64,000 nucleotides of DNA from Cryptomeria japonica (Eukaryota > Streptophyta > Pinopsida > Cupressales > Cupressaceae), in contig NC_081405.1 in assembly GCF_030272615.1 (NCBI RefSeq), forward strand, positions 569,839,095 to 569,903,094. Direction: 5' to 3'. Under the pieces are notes generated by a model. The model saw only the letters and a program-made list of their open reading frames with translations, was not told the DNA's origin and did not search any database. This document shows positions 46,483 to 58,244 of the stretch, piece by piece. Within the stretch, counting starts at the first letter, position 1, and each line of letters starts with the position of its first letter. The translations under genes were made by a program, and so were the position numbers.

Positions 46483-46527
46483 ACATAGCATCATCATGAA
46501 CAATTACAAATCTATGGTATATTTTTC
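46483..46527 (-). repeat. E0 5' LTR, second part
   Basis: ACATA duplication, then GCATCATCATGAACAATTAC, which continues the R1 alignment at 1871. Cut by E5 at 46528. Confidence 0.7.
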
Positions 46528-48252
46528 TGTGGAGCATAAAAAAGGAATCGGGTGACTAAGACCTAATCCCACTCTCATGTACACATAGTGGAATACGAAA
46601 GAGCCTAGTGAGATAGTTCACTTTGGATACTTCTTGTGAGGAAGATAGAGCCATAAAATATCTCTTAAAATTTCTATTTCTTTTCTATAAATGAAGAGAA
46701 GATGTGCCAAATATGATGCAATGATCGACTGTGATGGAAGATAAGAAAATATGCACACATAAACTAAAAATACTGAAACTTGCAAATCTAAAATTGAGAC
46801 ATTGAATATAGAGAAGGGAGGGAAATTCTGATGTGTACTTGTGACTAAAATTTAGAGAAAACTGGGTAGGACAAGCGTGCCACGCCATGGTCCCTGATTC
46901 CACCACAGGGAGCTCAAACTCTAGAATTTGGGTCCACGTGGTCTGAAAAGGTAAACTATTAGAAATCACATAAAACCACAAAGGACTAGGGTGCCATGCC
47001 CTAGGCCTGGGGTGTACCAGGGTGCCACACCCTAGTCCCCGAGGGTTGGGTCCAAATTTGGAGGCAGGGTTTGTATTTGTGTCTTTTTCCAGTCTCGAAG
47101 ATCATGTGTGCATCAGATTCCTGTGCTTGGACCTACAACTTGAAAAATGTTGTTTAGGTGGCTATATAGGGTTTTTCTATTAGTCAAACCCCTTGTTTTG
47201 GAGTTTTACACCTCCACAAATAGCCGAAAATGTATTAAAAATGTGTTTGCAAGAATCTTGTGTGTATGCAAGATCTAGAGTTCTACCCTAAATCAACAAC
47301 AAAGTAGATCTAGAGTTCTACCCTATGCTTTGGAGAGTGAACCCTGAATAAGTGTAAATGTAAATGTAAATGCTTCAAATCACAAATGCAATAATGGATT
47401 TCAAGCATGATTGTAAATCTAACAATTAATGCCATGAAGCTCATACAAAGATATAAATATAATATGAAACCAGACGAAACCCTAAAGGAGAGGTACAAGC
47501 CAATAAACAGTCAATGATCTCTTATCATTCTTCAATGTCTTCAAAGATCCTAATGGATGTTGAAAATTATTGATGAAGGCTTGATAAATTCTTGATGAAT
47601 GCTTGATTTTCCATTGTAGACTTCACATAACCTGCACTTTCACTTCACAAGAGTCTCCTTCAATCATTAGATCTTAGATCCTTGTTCAATCATTAGATCT
47701 TAGATCCTTCAAATGAGGAAAGGAAGGCTTTATGTAGGAGACCCTAAATTTGTTTTGAGTCATAGGCTGACCTTCAAATAATTATTTTCACCAATATCTT
47801 GGATTTGAATATTGAAATACTACCAAAAAATGCTCCCAAAATTTAGGGACAAATGTCGGGATCATGTTGGTACCAACATGGTCAAAACACACAATCTGAC
47901 CAACTTTTCACCAAATTTTCTGAAAAGAAAGATATTGTGATTTTACGAGGAGTATGTAGGAATTTTAGATGTCTACGTATGCAAAATCGAGCCTTGAAGG
48001 TCAAAATAAGACATAATTAGGGTATTTTATGAAATGATTAATTGGGAAAATAAAATAAAAAGGGGCACACTTAGGGTAAAGGGCCAAATTTTATGTGTAT
48101 AGGGATAAAAGAAGACTTTAGATTTAATTAAATTAATTAAATAAACTCTTCAAGAAAATTTAAAATATAAAATGCAAACACACTAAGGGGAGTGCTAACC
48201 TAAGCATGTAATTATACCACTCAATTATGGGTGTACAATTTATGATGCTACA
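46528..48252 (-). repeat. E5 3' LTR
   Basis: About 1.7 kb from TGTGGAGC to GATGCTACA. The right end and the adjacent tract match E2. The middle holds GC-rich dyad words (46860-47040: CTAGGGTGCCATGCCCTAG and similar) and, at 47863-47880, the perfect palindrome CATGTTGGTACCAACATG within the module also found in the E1 and E2 leaders. The left edge is inferred from where E0 homology stops. Confidence 0.65.
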
Positions 48253-49148
48253 TCTAGCCCCCACTTTAGCAGCCATATGACACTACGTGCATATGCAAGA
48301 TAAAGTATAGAAAAGTAAACATTTCATGAAAAATGATATATCCATAAGGTGTTGGACAAAGCCCCTAGCGGTATCTGCAGTACATTATTAGGAACCACAC
48401 CCTACAAAACCACATGCTAGATAAAATCACCTAATTCTTACTAGGGAAGTGATGAAATTCATGGGTAGCTATATCCCCCCCACCACCTATTTTGGCTTGC
48501 TAATTTAGTGAGGTGAAACATGATATCAAGTTTACCACAACGAATTATGAAAAGAGGTGACGAAAAATGCTCTCAACAAAGCTTGATACAAAATTGAAGT
48601 GTATCATGGAACATTTGGTAAGAAAGAGAACTGAACCCAATTCCAACAAAATCAAGAGTGTGGGGATTGGAACTCTCTAACACAAGATGAAAGATTAAGT
48701 GAAAGAATGCAGAGTTAGGGTTTAGAAAAGAATTACCTTTTAAATTGTGAAAAAGAAGGAAGAGATCATTATGCAAAACACAACCACCTTTAAAACTAGA
48801 AGGGAATCTTTGATAAAGATAGAATCTTGAAAAATAGGAGAAGGAAAATAAGAATACACACCTTCTCCAATATGTAGGAAAGGAGGATTCTTAGAAAAAG
48901 ATTGCACACTTTCACTAAGGAGAGATTGTTCATGAAAGATGCATCATTTCACAGAGAATAGGTGCTAAATAAGGAATAACCATATTCTATGCAAGAGATG
49001 ACATAAAATGAAAAATGCAACTCCACAAAGAAAAGGTGAATCATTGGAGAAAGACTAGAAGATTTAAATATTACCTTTTCCCCCCAAGCATAGAGGCAAG
49101 GAAATCAAAGAGAGATCATTTATAAAAGAAACATTCTTCTAAAAGACA
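48253..49148 (-). other. E5 3' region, distal half
   Basis: Polypurine tract at 48253-48270, then AT-rich non-coding sequence with recurring GAGAGAT/ATAAAAGA words that continue on the far side of E4. No reading frame is supported. Confidence 0.55.
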
Positions 49149-50449
49149 TGTTGGGACTCATTAAAATTGAGTCAAGTTTAGAGGCCCATTTCAAAATTTT
49201 GCTCTGCATGTCAGAAAAGTACCTAAATGATTCAGTTTGAATGGCCTAGTTAGAGAGGGTAAAATGGAGCCGGTTGATTTTTAGAGGGTAAGGCTTGGGA
49301 AACTTGTTACACACCTTTCATTTGGCCTATTCAGTGATGTGCGAATTTCAGATTTCAATTTGGATAAGTCTACCAGGTACCCATTTCGAGGGGTGAGCTG
49401 AAGGTGCATTTTAGGCACAAATGCAGATTTTATTGAGTAGCCTACTTTGCATGTTTGTATGTTTTGCCCTGTTGATTGTCATGAAGAAATTAAAAATGGA
49501 TTCAATTGTGTGCATAAATGTGAGTCAACCTGCAAAATTTCAAGTCTTGATGAATCCATTTGCAGTTTGTGTTTTTTGGCAAGTCCCTGTTTTGACAGCT
49601 AGTCGGAGCCTTGTTTCACATGAATGTAAAAGTTGCCTCAGTGAGTTTCATGCCAAAATGTTTCTTCTAGGTTAATGCTGATATAAATGATGAGCTACGT
49701 TTCAAATTTCAAGCCTCTATCAATCCATTTGATCGGTTTTCAAAAGGGTTCATTTAGCCACCATTTTCAGTCTTCTGCACTTTCAGTGTTATATCAGTTA
49801 ATGTAGCCATTTTCATGAGCGCACCGTTTGCATCCTGTCAGAATTTTGGTCGAACCGAGATTTCTAAGTTTTAGTATGTACTTCAAGGTACCCGTGTTCC
49901 AAATTTGAGGGTCCACGGAGGTCGTTTGGTATTTTTGAGAAAGGCATCATGTGTTGCCAGAACATTGACTTCATCAGGTCCGTAGTGTTGACAAAGCCAG
50001 TTTGTCATTTTCGCCGATTAATATCTCTTTGCTCGAGACTCATCTTGAGAAACCATTTGGTAGATTTCATGCTTGCATATCAGAGTACACACCTGTCAGT
50101 TGGCAAGCTCCAGAAAGGTGTTTTGACAGATTTGAAAATTACGTCTTCGCGATTAAATGCAAAAATACGGCGTAATTGCCTGAAGGTTTTGAAATTCTAT
50201 TTTATGATCCGAAAATGATGCCGATCATTTCCCAAGGTATGTTTGAGGTCTGTGAAGCATTTCAGAGGTCAGTTGTATGAAAACAAAAAAAAATTTAGTC
50301 GGACCCACTTTGGGGCCCGACCTGGCTCATGCTCGTGCATTGTTTTTGGTGGCAAATTGTTTTATTAAGAGATGATTTTGTTTCAAATGTGGCCATATAA
50401 TTGAGAGGCTTTTATGAAGCTTTATGGTTTTGAAATTAGGTTAAAAGAT

Positions 50450-50855
50450 GTCAATACTTCCAGAGCAACCAAGAAAGGACCAACATCTTTGGCATCATAA
50501 ACATAGAATGAAGTCCTTGTAGCCTCATGCCCATTAATACCATTGACAAAGTAGAAGGGTAGACTTTAAAGCTAGTGCAGACCTAGTTAGAGAGCATGAA
50601 AGGCCCATGGACTTGAGAAACGTGCAAAATCAGCTAGAGGTAGAAGATCGTTTGGGTCACAATAGTGTTCATGTAATATGTCAAGTTGTGAGACTTGTTT
50701 TTCCTTTATGGAATCCAATGGCATGTAAGCTCCCAGCAAAGGGTAGTGTGAAGGAAATTGAAACATGGACCAAATGCATTTTGACCAAGCATCTCTCCCC
50801 TTTGTGTGGATGGCCATAAAGGCAGCAATGAAATCCTTAGGAAATCCGCACAAAC
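50450..50855 (-). other. Conserved block of unknown origin in the E4 5' LTR
   Basis: The minus strand gives a protein-like reading: FIAAFMAIHTKGRDAWSK, PLLGAYMPL, DPNDLLPLADFARFSSPWAF, then three stops, then VNGINGHEATRTSFYVYDAK and DVGPFLVALEVL. Both LTRs keep it (second copy 58245-58647). The peptide looks like a genuine protein exon run in reverse, but I cannot name the family. A plus-strand reading (MAIKAAMKSLGNPHKLQQVQ and on) is also open, so coding sense is not settled. Confidence 0.4.
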
Positions 50856-50979
50856 TTCAACAAGTGCAATTGGAAGCTCATGAAGAGAGGATGCTGGCAA
50901 AAGGGAAAGCAGTGGTAAATGCTAAACCCCAACCCCCTCTACATGGCTGGAAAAATATAAAAATATATGTTGTAGCATG

Positions 50980-51717
50980 GTAACTTCATTACTTGAAGAA
51001 GCAAAAGCAAGCAGTACGAGTGTTGCAGGGAGTTCCTGCAATGCAAATATGGGTTCAAATAATTCTGTATTGCCAGATATGTTTCTATCTAGCAGTGCAC
51101 CTCTCCAATTTCGCCAAGAAGTGTTTCTGGTTCCCCACGGTCAATCATGAGATGACATGGAGCAGGACCTAGTTATCTTGGATCTCCTCTGAAATTTTCC
51201 AGTTAACCTGTGAAAGAAGTCATCCCACTGTTTTGCTTTCACAATGGTTAACCACTTCCAAAGGAATTCGCAGAACAATATTTGGCAAGAATTGATCATT
51301 TTTTTTGGACACATGGATGGCTTACGAGTAGAAGACTTTAAAATTGTGACAAAGGAAATTTGCAAGCTACCTTCATTCTATTCAAGTATGCTTTTCAAAA
51401 GGATTGATGTGGATGATACAAGAGTGGTGACAAGGGACTAGTTTGTTTCTTACTGGATTGACAAGAAAATGTTGACTTTGGACTAACAAACCCAAATTTT
51501 CTCAATGTTGAAGCAGCCAGATTGAAATTATCTTACTCAAGATGATTTCCAGCCTCTATTGAGAGAGCTTTCGGCTACTCATCAATGGTTGGAATTTTTG
51601 CAGAATAGAGATGAGTTTCAAGATAAATATGCGGAAACTGTGATTTATAGGATTTTTTACTACATAAATAGGTTTGGAAATGGCCACATTACACTGAGGG
51701 AACTGAAGCATGGAAAT
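50980..51717 (+). pseudogene. PP2A regulatory subunit B'' fragment captured in the E4 5' LTR
   Basis: Plus-strand translation, allowing two frameshifts, matches plant PP2A B'' subunits in order. First is VTSLLEEAKASSTSV, then SPRSVSGSPR, GSPLKFSS, and PVKEVIP followed by [18 protein letters not shown]. Next are [78 protein letters not shown] and [10 protein letters not shown]. The last two blocks lie in or beside the EF-hand-like Ca2+-binding regions. B'' subunits target and regulate PP2A; here only the middle third or so is present. Stops (for example 51439 and 51484) and a T-run frameshift near 51290 make it a pseudogene. No intron is apparent over 738 bp. Confidence 0.88.
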
Positions 51718-52259
51718 CCAATACCTACAAATGGCATGAAGAGTGTGAGTTGGATGGAGAGGCCAGAGAAGTTTATGAATGAATTGGAGTGGCAACTCCC
51801 TCCCCGTGTTGGAAGCTCGTTGAAACCCTCAAGCATTTGCATTATGGCTTGTAAAAGGCCATTTGAGAGCCTCTGCAAATGCACTTTGCTGATGTAAATC
51901 CAAGGGCCGTGACTTTTTCTAGTATCCCCTCCAGCGCAGTGGTGAAGGGAGATTTAAATTTTTAACCAAATGCATTGGATGCCATTAAAGTCTCAACAAT
52001 TGCTTCAAAAAAGTGCCTTCTTGGGCAAACACATTATCCCACATTCGTTGGGAAGTGATAGTTTTTAATGTTTATAAGCAAAACCTTACACATCAATAAT
52101 GTCAAAGCCATCTGGGCTTTTGACGGATGATGCGCATTGGGCGCCCAAGGTGGGCCCACATGCGGGTGCAGATCCCAAGGCGACGAGAGGTGGCGACTAA
52201 GCGGCAACCAGGTGGACCCCACGCAAGCATGCTTCTGAGACAGACTAGGCAAAATTTTT

Positions 52260-52590
52260 CAGAGAAGGGCTGGCTTAACTAGTGAGCGGGTTGCAGAGGA
52301 TCTGACGAAGCGTGTGATTTCAGAGCTCGAAGATGCTCGCTAGTTAAACCCTGTGAAACAGCGAAAAGAGGTAAAGGTCATTCAAGTTCTAGCCGATCCG
52401 ACGGTGCACACGTCTTCGCAAGGGCGAGTTGCACACGAGTTAAAGGCTGCGAAATGATGAAATGCGAAATGGCGAAAAGCTCAGTGAAGGTTAAAGATCA
52501 TGCAAGTCCGGGATGATCTGATGGTCCACGCAATTTCGGAGCCTGAAGTTGCTCGCCCATTAGCCATTATGAAATGGCAAAAGCCAGATG
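52260..52590 (+). repeat. GC-rich imperfect tandem sub-repeats in the E4 5' LTR
   Basis: About three diverged units of roughly 120-130 bp. Each has TTAA(A/C), a GCGAAA(A)-rich part, AAAG(A/G)TCAT-CAAGT, GATC(C/T)GA(C/T)GGT and a GCTCGC/GTTGCAC end. CpG-rich compared with the neighbours. They lie upstream of the presumed promoter. Confidence 0.6.
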
Positions 52591-52714
52591 GCGGGGCCAG
52601 GTGGAATGACAGCTCGCGGGTCCTGTCCAGTGGTGATGACGTGGACGACAAGAAAGCGGACATGTGGCGGAGTGATGAGGTGGTGCCTAATTGGTGCCTA
52701 GTAGACCCCATTGA

Positions 52715-52812
52715 CCAATCAGAGGCTGCCATGTGGCAGGGCATTAGAGCACAAAGGGAGCAAAAATCAAAATTAAAATCAGTAAAAGATATAGTTTCAA
52801 CTATATTGAATA
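52715..52812 (+). promoter_or_regulatory. Possible E4 promoter, 5' LTR
   Basis: CCAATCA at 52715 and TATATTGAATAA at 52802, about 85 bp apart, placed after the GC-rich sub-repeats. The same pair occurs at 60488 and about 60575 in the 3' LTR. The start site is not determined. Confidence 0.4.
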
Positions 52813-53945
52813 ATTAAAAAAATGAAATGATTGTGCACATTGGAAGGATTAATTCGCCCAGGGCTGCATTTTTGGTCAAAATATGAAGTGTTATATATCG
52901 CTGGAAAGCTCTCAGAATGAGGAATCTGGTTAGATAGTTAATTTTGACAAATTTGGGATATTTTGAGAGCAGTTTCCATGAGAGTGAAATTAAGTTAGAG
53001 AGGAGATACTTGGCAATTTTAGTTGCAGATTTGATTTTCTTCCCTCTCATTCTTATTCCCAATTCTTCTCATTTTGGAAGGGTTCCAGAAATTTGGAGAA
53101 TGGCTCCATTTTTTCATTGCTTACAATTTTGAGTATTCTTGAAGATTGTACAGGGCAGGACTTTTCTTTCAGTAATGGAGTTCAATTCTTTGCTATAGGT
53201 GTTCTTAGTTGCAAGTTCTTGTGTATGTAAGGCATGCACAAATTCGTGCAAAATTTGTCTCTGAAATGTAATCTCATTTTATTCAAATCTGATTCTTAAG
53301 GAGGATCATGTTGGTCATGAGCAGTTGTGTCTGTGAGTGTAATGTTGGTTTGTAGGTAATCTTCAAGGAAGATTTTAAACTTTGTGAACAAACATTAATA
53401 AAATAGGGATTATGTTTCTAGATCTGATATTTTCTGTGGATGAGCTGAGTAATGCATTTATGCAAGGCATTAAATGCAGGAATACTTAAGAATTAAGATG
53501 AATCTGTAGTATAAGTTTTCACCTATAGTTTGATTTGTGACTCTGTTGCCCTTGCATAAGGCACTAATCTTGCAATTAAGGGGGTTCTCAAACCAATTTA
53601 AAATCCAATCAGAATATCTTTAGTGTATGTTATGTTTTGAAATGTTTCATCTATCTCATGCTCAAGCATAGTTGAGTTTTATGTGTAGATCTAGCCCATC
53701 TGCAATAAACTAATTGTTTTGGAGTGAGATCTATCTGTTTATGTTGATGTTGTCATAGGTGTGTAATAGGTTTAATTCTAATCATCAAAGGTATACCTGC
53801 CTAGGTTTTGCAGAGCCTGAAGAGTAGAAGGATTCATGTCCTTGTCATGTTGTCCAAGCCCTGAGGTTCTTCATAGTTTGAATTGGCTACTTCATAGATC
53901 AATTGCAGGTGTTCTTGGGTTATCACTTTTGGTGAACAACAAAAG

Positions 53946-53959
53946 TGGTGACTCTGATG
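53946..53959 (+). promoter_or_regulatory. E4 primer-binding site
   Basis: TGGTGACTCTGATG four bases after the LTR. It resembles the TGGCGACTC type of Tat/Ogre elements, often assigned to tRNA-Arg, with C-to-T decay. The tRNA is not certain. Confidence 0.6.
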
Positions 53960-54307
53960 TAAAAGACTATGCTAAAAGTGAAGTAAATATCTTGATCTAC
54001 AAGTCTTATAGCTGCAAATCTCTAGGTATTTTCAGAGGTTTTAAATGCAATACATCTCTTCTAAAATTTTGAATATATAATGTAGTTTTCCCATTTAGTG
54101 AATAGCACTAGTAAAGAGGGAAAGAGAGGATCTCAAAATCAATTTGCATATCTATGATGCTAAAGTATCCAGTGTATATGATCTTCCATAGTATACAAAT
54201 TTGGAAATCCCTATGTCAAGTAATGTTAATGAATAGATTTGAATAAGGATATGTGCTTGAAGTTTTTATGTCCAAGATTGTACAATCATTTGTGGGAGTA
54301 GGGAAAA

Positions 54308-56696
54308 ATGAGTAGTGAAGTTTTTCAGCCTTGTTTATTTCCACATAGAGCCATGCCTAGTAAACCAGAACAACCATGTAATAGGAAGAGTTTTAGTATG
54401 AAGTATTATGATGCTCTAAACTTTGAAGGTATTCCGGGTTACCCAAATCCCATACCCACATAAATCAGAAAGTATTTGCCAATTTTTCAGTGGGAAGAAA
54501 TCAGAATCAACATGTCAGCATGTGAAAAGAGTTTCAAATTTGATAGGAGGATTTGAAATTTGTTAGGAAGATATATGCATGAAATTGTTTGTTCAGTCAT
54601 TGAAAGAAGATGTAAGAGATTGGTTTTCTTTTTTTCCAGTGAATTCTATTACCTCATGGGAAGAATTGATTTCAGATTTCATGTATCAATTCGATGAGAA
54701 GGTGAGTGATTATGACTTGTTGAAAGAATTCACTTATATACAAATCAGAGAAGATGAATTGGTACCAACATTTAACATCATATTTTCACAAGCATTGACT
54801 AAAATTTCCAGAAAGTATAGGTTTGACGATATGGTATGTCTGGATATTTATATGAGTTCTTTTGGTAAGAAGATGGGTTTCCTATTGAGAAACAAAGAAA
54901 CTAAGACTTTGTATGAAGCTTTTAACATAGCTAGAGACATTGAAAATAATTTGAAATTTGGGATAGCCAAGAAATTTGTGTCTATTGTAGTTTCTTATCA
55001 AAATGCCTTCAATGGTGAAATACCATGTGAGACTCAACAAATCATTCCGTGTCTGCGTGCATCAAGCTTTGTAGTTCCAAATGGTTTTGTTAATGCATGT
55101 GCTTCAAATTTGAATGAGAGTCAAGATCCTCTGCTGTTAATGCCAGTTGCCTCTCACAATAATGATGGAATGATTGGTGTGCAATGTTGTGATAATGTTG
55201 ATACAAAGATTGATATATACAAGGGATATGTACCATTTGATTTGTATGCTGGTTATGCTGACTATGTGACTGCAAATTATCAATTTAATCATGCATCTCC
55301 TAAGGTTAACAATAATGAAAATTATGCTAATGATGACCATCAATCTTTAAATGTTGCTGATGTATTTGATGTTCAAATACCAAATACTGAAGGATCACTA
55401 AATGTTGTTGAATATGTAAGTGAAGTTGTGCAATATGATGAAAATCAGATTTTGGTTAAGTCTAATAAATCTGAAAATGAAATTGTGAATGATGTTGATA
55501 ATGTGTTCAGTGCAAGTATACCCAGTGATGAATGTGTTTCAGAATGGAGTGGTGTTGCTGATTATGAGGACAATGAGTTCTATTCCTAGCACCTTGAAGG
55601 TATGCAAATGAACAATGAAAATCAATTTCAGAATGAGAACGATCTTGGCACAAGTGTTTCGCTTCCTTTTGATCAGCAAATGAATGCCAGCTATGCTACT
55701 GATGATGGTTATGAGAATTCTTATTATTCATCTTGTGAAGATGATATAATAGAAGACCAAGTTATGTACCTTAGTTATGAATCTGAAAACAAAAGTGTTT
55801 TTGAAGATAAGAATGTATGTGACAGTGCTGATAATGTTCTTTTTCCAGATTTAAATGAACCCACATTTGAATGCTTTCAGAATTTCAAGTACCATGATGA
55901 GGATGTGAATGTTGATAGTATGCTTGAACTGGATTTGGAGTTCTTTGCTTTTGATACTAATGTTCATGGTGCTGATTTCATTGATGAAAATGCCGAAGTT
56001 TTACCTTGTGTTGAACAAGTTTGTAATGATGATGAAGTTTTGAACAACAGTAGCATGGGTTGTAAAAATTTACTTCATGATGAAGACAAGAGGCATGGGT
56101 TATATGATGACTTTTTCAGACCACAAATGGAAGTGTTTCAGGTAGATGTAAGCCTGAAAGAGAAAGAGTTAGCTGGGGATTTGCTTCAGCCAGAGGTATG
56201 CATTCTTTTCCATGAATGGGATGCTGAGAATGCGGAGGTTTTCAGTTTGATAAGCAAGGATAGTATGATGTGTGATCAACATAGTGAAGTATCACATCTG
56301 GATTGTAGCATTCATGTTCCCTATTTGCATTAGTTGGTTAGTAGTGTCCCTCATTCTATTGATTTAAATGATAATAAGGTATGTGCTAATGAGTATTAAA
56401 ATATTGAAAATGAATGTTTTACTTTTTAAGTTTAGTATGATGATGTCCTTGCAAATGGTAGAAATGATTGGGATAGTGAATTGTATTACAACTTGTGGGA
56501 AGGCCTCTATGGTGAATTGTCTCATGTTTTTACTTGTGTTGAAGTAGTGTGTGATTACAAAGTTCAAAATCAGACAAGAGGTATGTACACCAACTGTTAT
56601 AGTAATGAGACAACAGGGGTTGATTATAAAAGTTATACTCAGTTGTTATTGAAAGGTGCCTCTGTTTGGATCAGGATATCAAGAGATGAAAATTAG
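54308..56696 (+). pseudogene. gag: E4 Gag with long acidic C-terminal extension
   Basis: It probably begins at ATG 54308 (MSSEVFQPCLFPHRAMPSKP). A frameshift near 54560 leads into the capsid domain at 54579: FVQSLKEDVRDWFSFFPVNS, ITSWEELISDFMYQF and YIQIREDELVPTFN, the Retrotrans_gag fold. From about 54990 the frame continues for ~560 codons to 56696 with only a few TAG/TAA codons (55587, 56332 and after). This tail is very rich in Asp, Glu, Asn and Tyr and has no knuckle. No nucleocapsid-like basic region is seen, which is odd for Gag. Confidence 0.8.
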
Positions 56697-56943
56697 ATTT
56701 TTGACAGAGGTAAATGTTTGTAAGTGGAGCAGTTATAATCGGTTGTGAGTTTGTCTATATCTATTGTATAGTTGTTTTGTTTCAATTGTGCAGTTTTCAA
56801 TAAAGTGCCCTGTTGTCTGGGTAGAATAAGGAAGCCCTGTTTTTTAAAAGAGAAGAATGATTCATTTTTGGGTGGTCTGCTTAACCAAAGATATTTGGAT
56901 TCTTGTGTTGATCTTGCAATAAACCATCCCCAGTCATAACCAC
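56697..56943 (+). other. E4 3' untranslated region
   Basis: Short non-coding stretch between gag and the 3' LTR. A purine run AAAAGAGAAGAATGA at about 56846 is the only polypurine candidate and is ~85 bp from the LTR. Confidence 0.5.
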
Positions 56944-58244
56944 TATTGGGACTCATTAAAATTGAGTCAAGTTTAGAGGCCCATTTCAAAATTTTGCTCT
57001 GCATGTCAGAAAAGTACCTAAATGAGTCAGTTTGAATGGCCTAGTTAGAGAGGGTAAAATGGAGCCGGTTGATTTTCAAAGGGTAAGGCTTGGGAAACTT
57101 GTTACACACCTTTCATTTGTCCTATTTAGTGATTTGAAACTTTAAAATTTCAATTTGGATAAGTCTACCAGGTACCCATTTTGAGGGGTGAGCTAAAAGT
57201 GCATTTTAGGCACAAATGCAAATTTTATTGAGTAGCCTACTTTGCATGTTTATATCTTTTACCCTGTTGATTGTCATGAAGAAATTAAAAATGGATTCAA
57301 TTGTGTGCATAAATTTCAGTCAGCGTACAAAATTTCAAGTCTTGATGAATCCATTTGCAGTTTGTGTGTTTTGGCAAGTCCCTATTTTGACAGCTAGTCG
57401 GAGCCCTGTTTTGCACAAATGTAAAAGTTGCCTCAGTGAGTGTCATGCTAAAATGTTTCCTTTGGATTAATGCTGATATAAATGATGAGCTACTTTTAAA
57501 ATTTCAAGCCTCTGTCAATCCGTTTGATCGGTTTTCAAAAGGGTTCATTTAGCCACCATTTTCAGTCTTTTGCACTTCAGTGTTATATCAGTTAATGTAG
57601 CCATTTTCATGAGCACACCGTTTGCATCCTATCAAAATTTTGGTTGAACTGAGATTTCTAAGTGTTAGTATGTACTTCAAGGTACCTGTGTTCCAAATTT
57701 GAGGGTCCACGGAGGTCGTTTGGTATTTTTGAGAAAGGCATCATGTGTTGCCAAAACATTGACTTCATCAGGTCCGTAGTGTCAACAAAGCCAGTTTGCC
57801 ATTTTTGCCGATTAATATCTCTTCGCTCGAGACTCGTCTTGAGAAACCATTTGGTAGATTTCATGCTTGCATATTAGAGTACACGCATGTCAGTTGGTGA
57901 GCTCTAGAAAGGTGTTTTGATAGATTTGAAAATTATGTCTACGCGATTAAATGCGAAAATGCGGCATAATTGCCTGAAGGTTGTGAAATTCAGTTTTATG
58001 ATCCAAAAATGATGCTGATTATTTCTAGAGGTATGTTTGAGGTCCATGAAGCATTTCAGAGGTCAGTTGTATGAAAACGAAAAGCTTTTTAGTCAGACCC
58101 ACTTTGGGGCCCGACCTGGCTCATGCTTGTGCATTGTTTTTGGTGGCAAATTCTTTTATTAAGAGATGATTTTGTTTCAAATGTGGGCATATAATTGAGA
58201 GGCTTTTATGAAGCTTTATGGTTTTGAAATTGGGTTAAAAGATG

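Larger units (their letters stand above)
1260..46527 (-). mobile_element. E0: scaffold Ty3/Gypsy element, fragmented by later insertions
   Basis: E0 is inferred by removing younger insertions. Minus-strand remnants then line up as LTR (30122-30718 + 46483-46527), gag (29032-29870), protease (15130-15660), RT (14665-14735 joined to 7711-7791) and LTR (1260-1925). Three joins are supported. Deleting E3 restores homology between the two LTR copies. Deleting E6 restores an uninterrupted RT peptide. Deleting E1 restores the gag-to-protease linker. Most of RT, RNase H and integrase are absent, presumably lost or displaced around E7. The true right end lies beyond E5 and outside the window. Confidence 0.6.
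49149..53941 (+). repeat. E4 5' LTR (4,793 bp)
   Basis: It starts TGTTGGGACTCATT and ends GGTGAACAACA. Parts in order: AT-rich outer block, conserved block of unknown origin (50450-50855), PP2A B'' fragment (50980-51717), GC-rich sub-repeats (52260-52590), CCAAT and TATA-like words (52715-52812), and a 1.1-kb block up to the LTR end that is especially well conserved between the two copies. Confidence 0.93.

Noticed and set aside
49421-49675. Hydrophobic Cys-rich open frame in the E4 5' LTR (also 57216-57470)
   Set aside because: The two copies keep the frame, but substitutions look random with respect to codon position and no motif is present.
52500-52817. Open frame of 105 codons kept in both E4 LTRs (also 60273-60590)
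   Set aside because: It overlaps the CpG-rich sub-repeats and the presumed promoter. Stop-poor composition explains it, and no domain is visible. A small LTR-encoded protein cannot be fully excluded.
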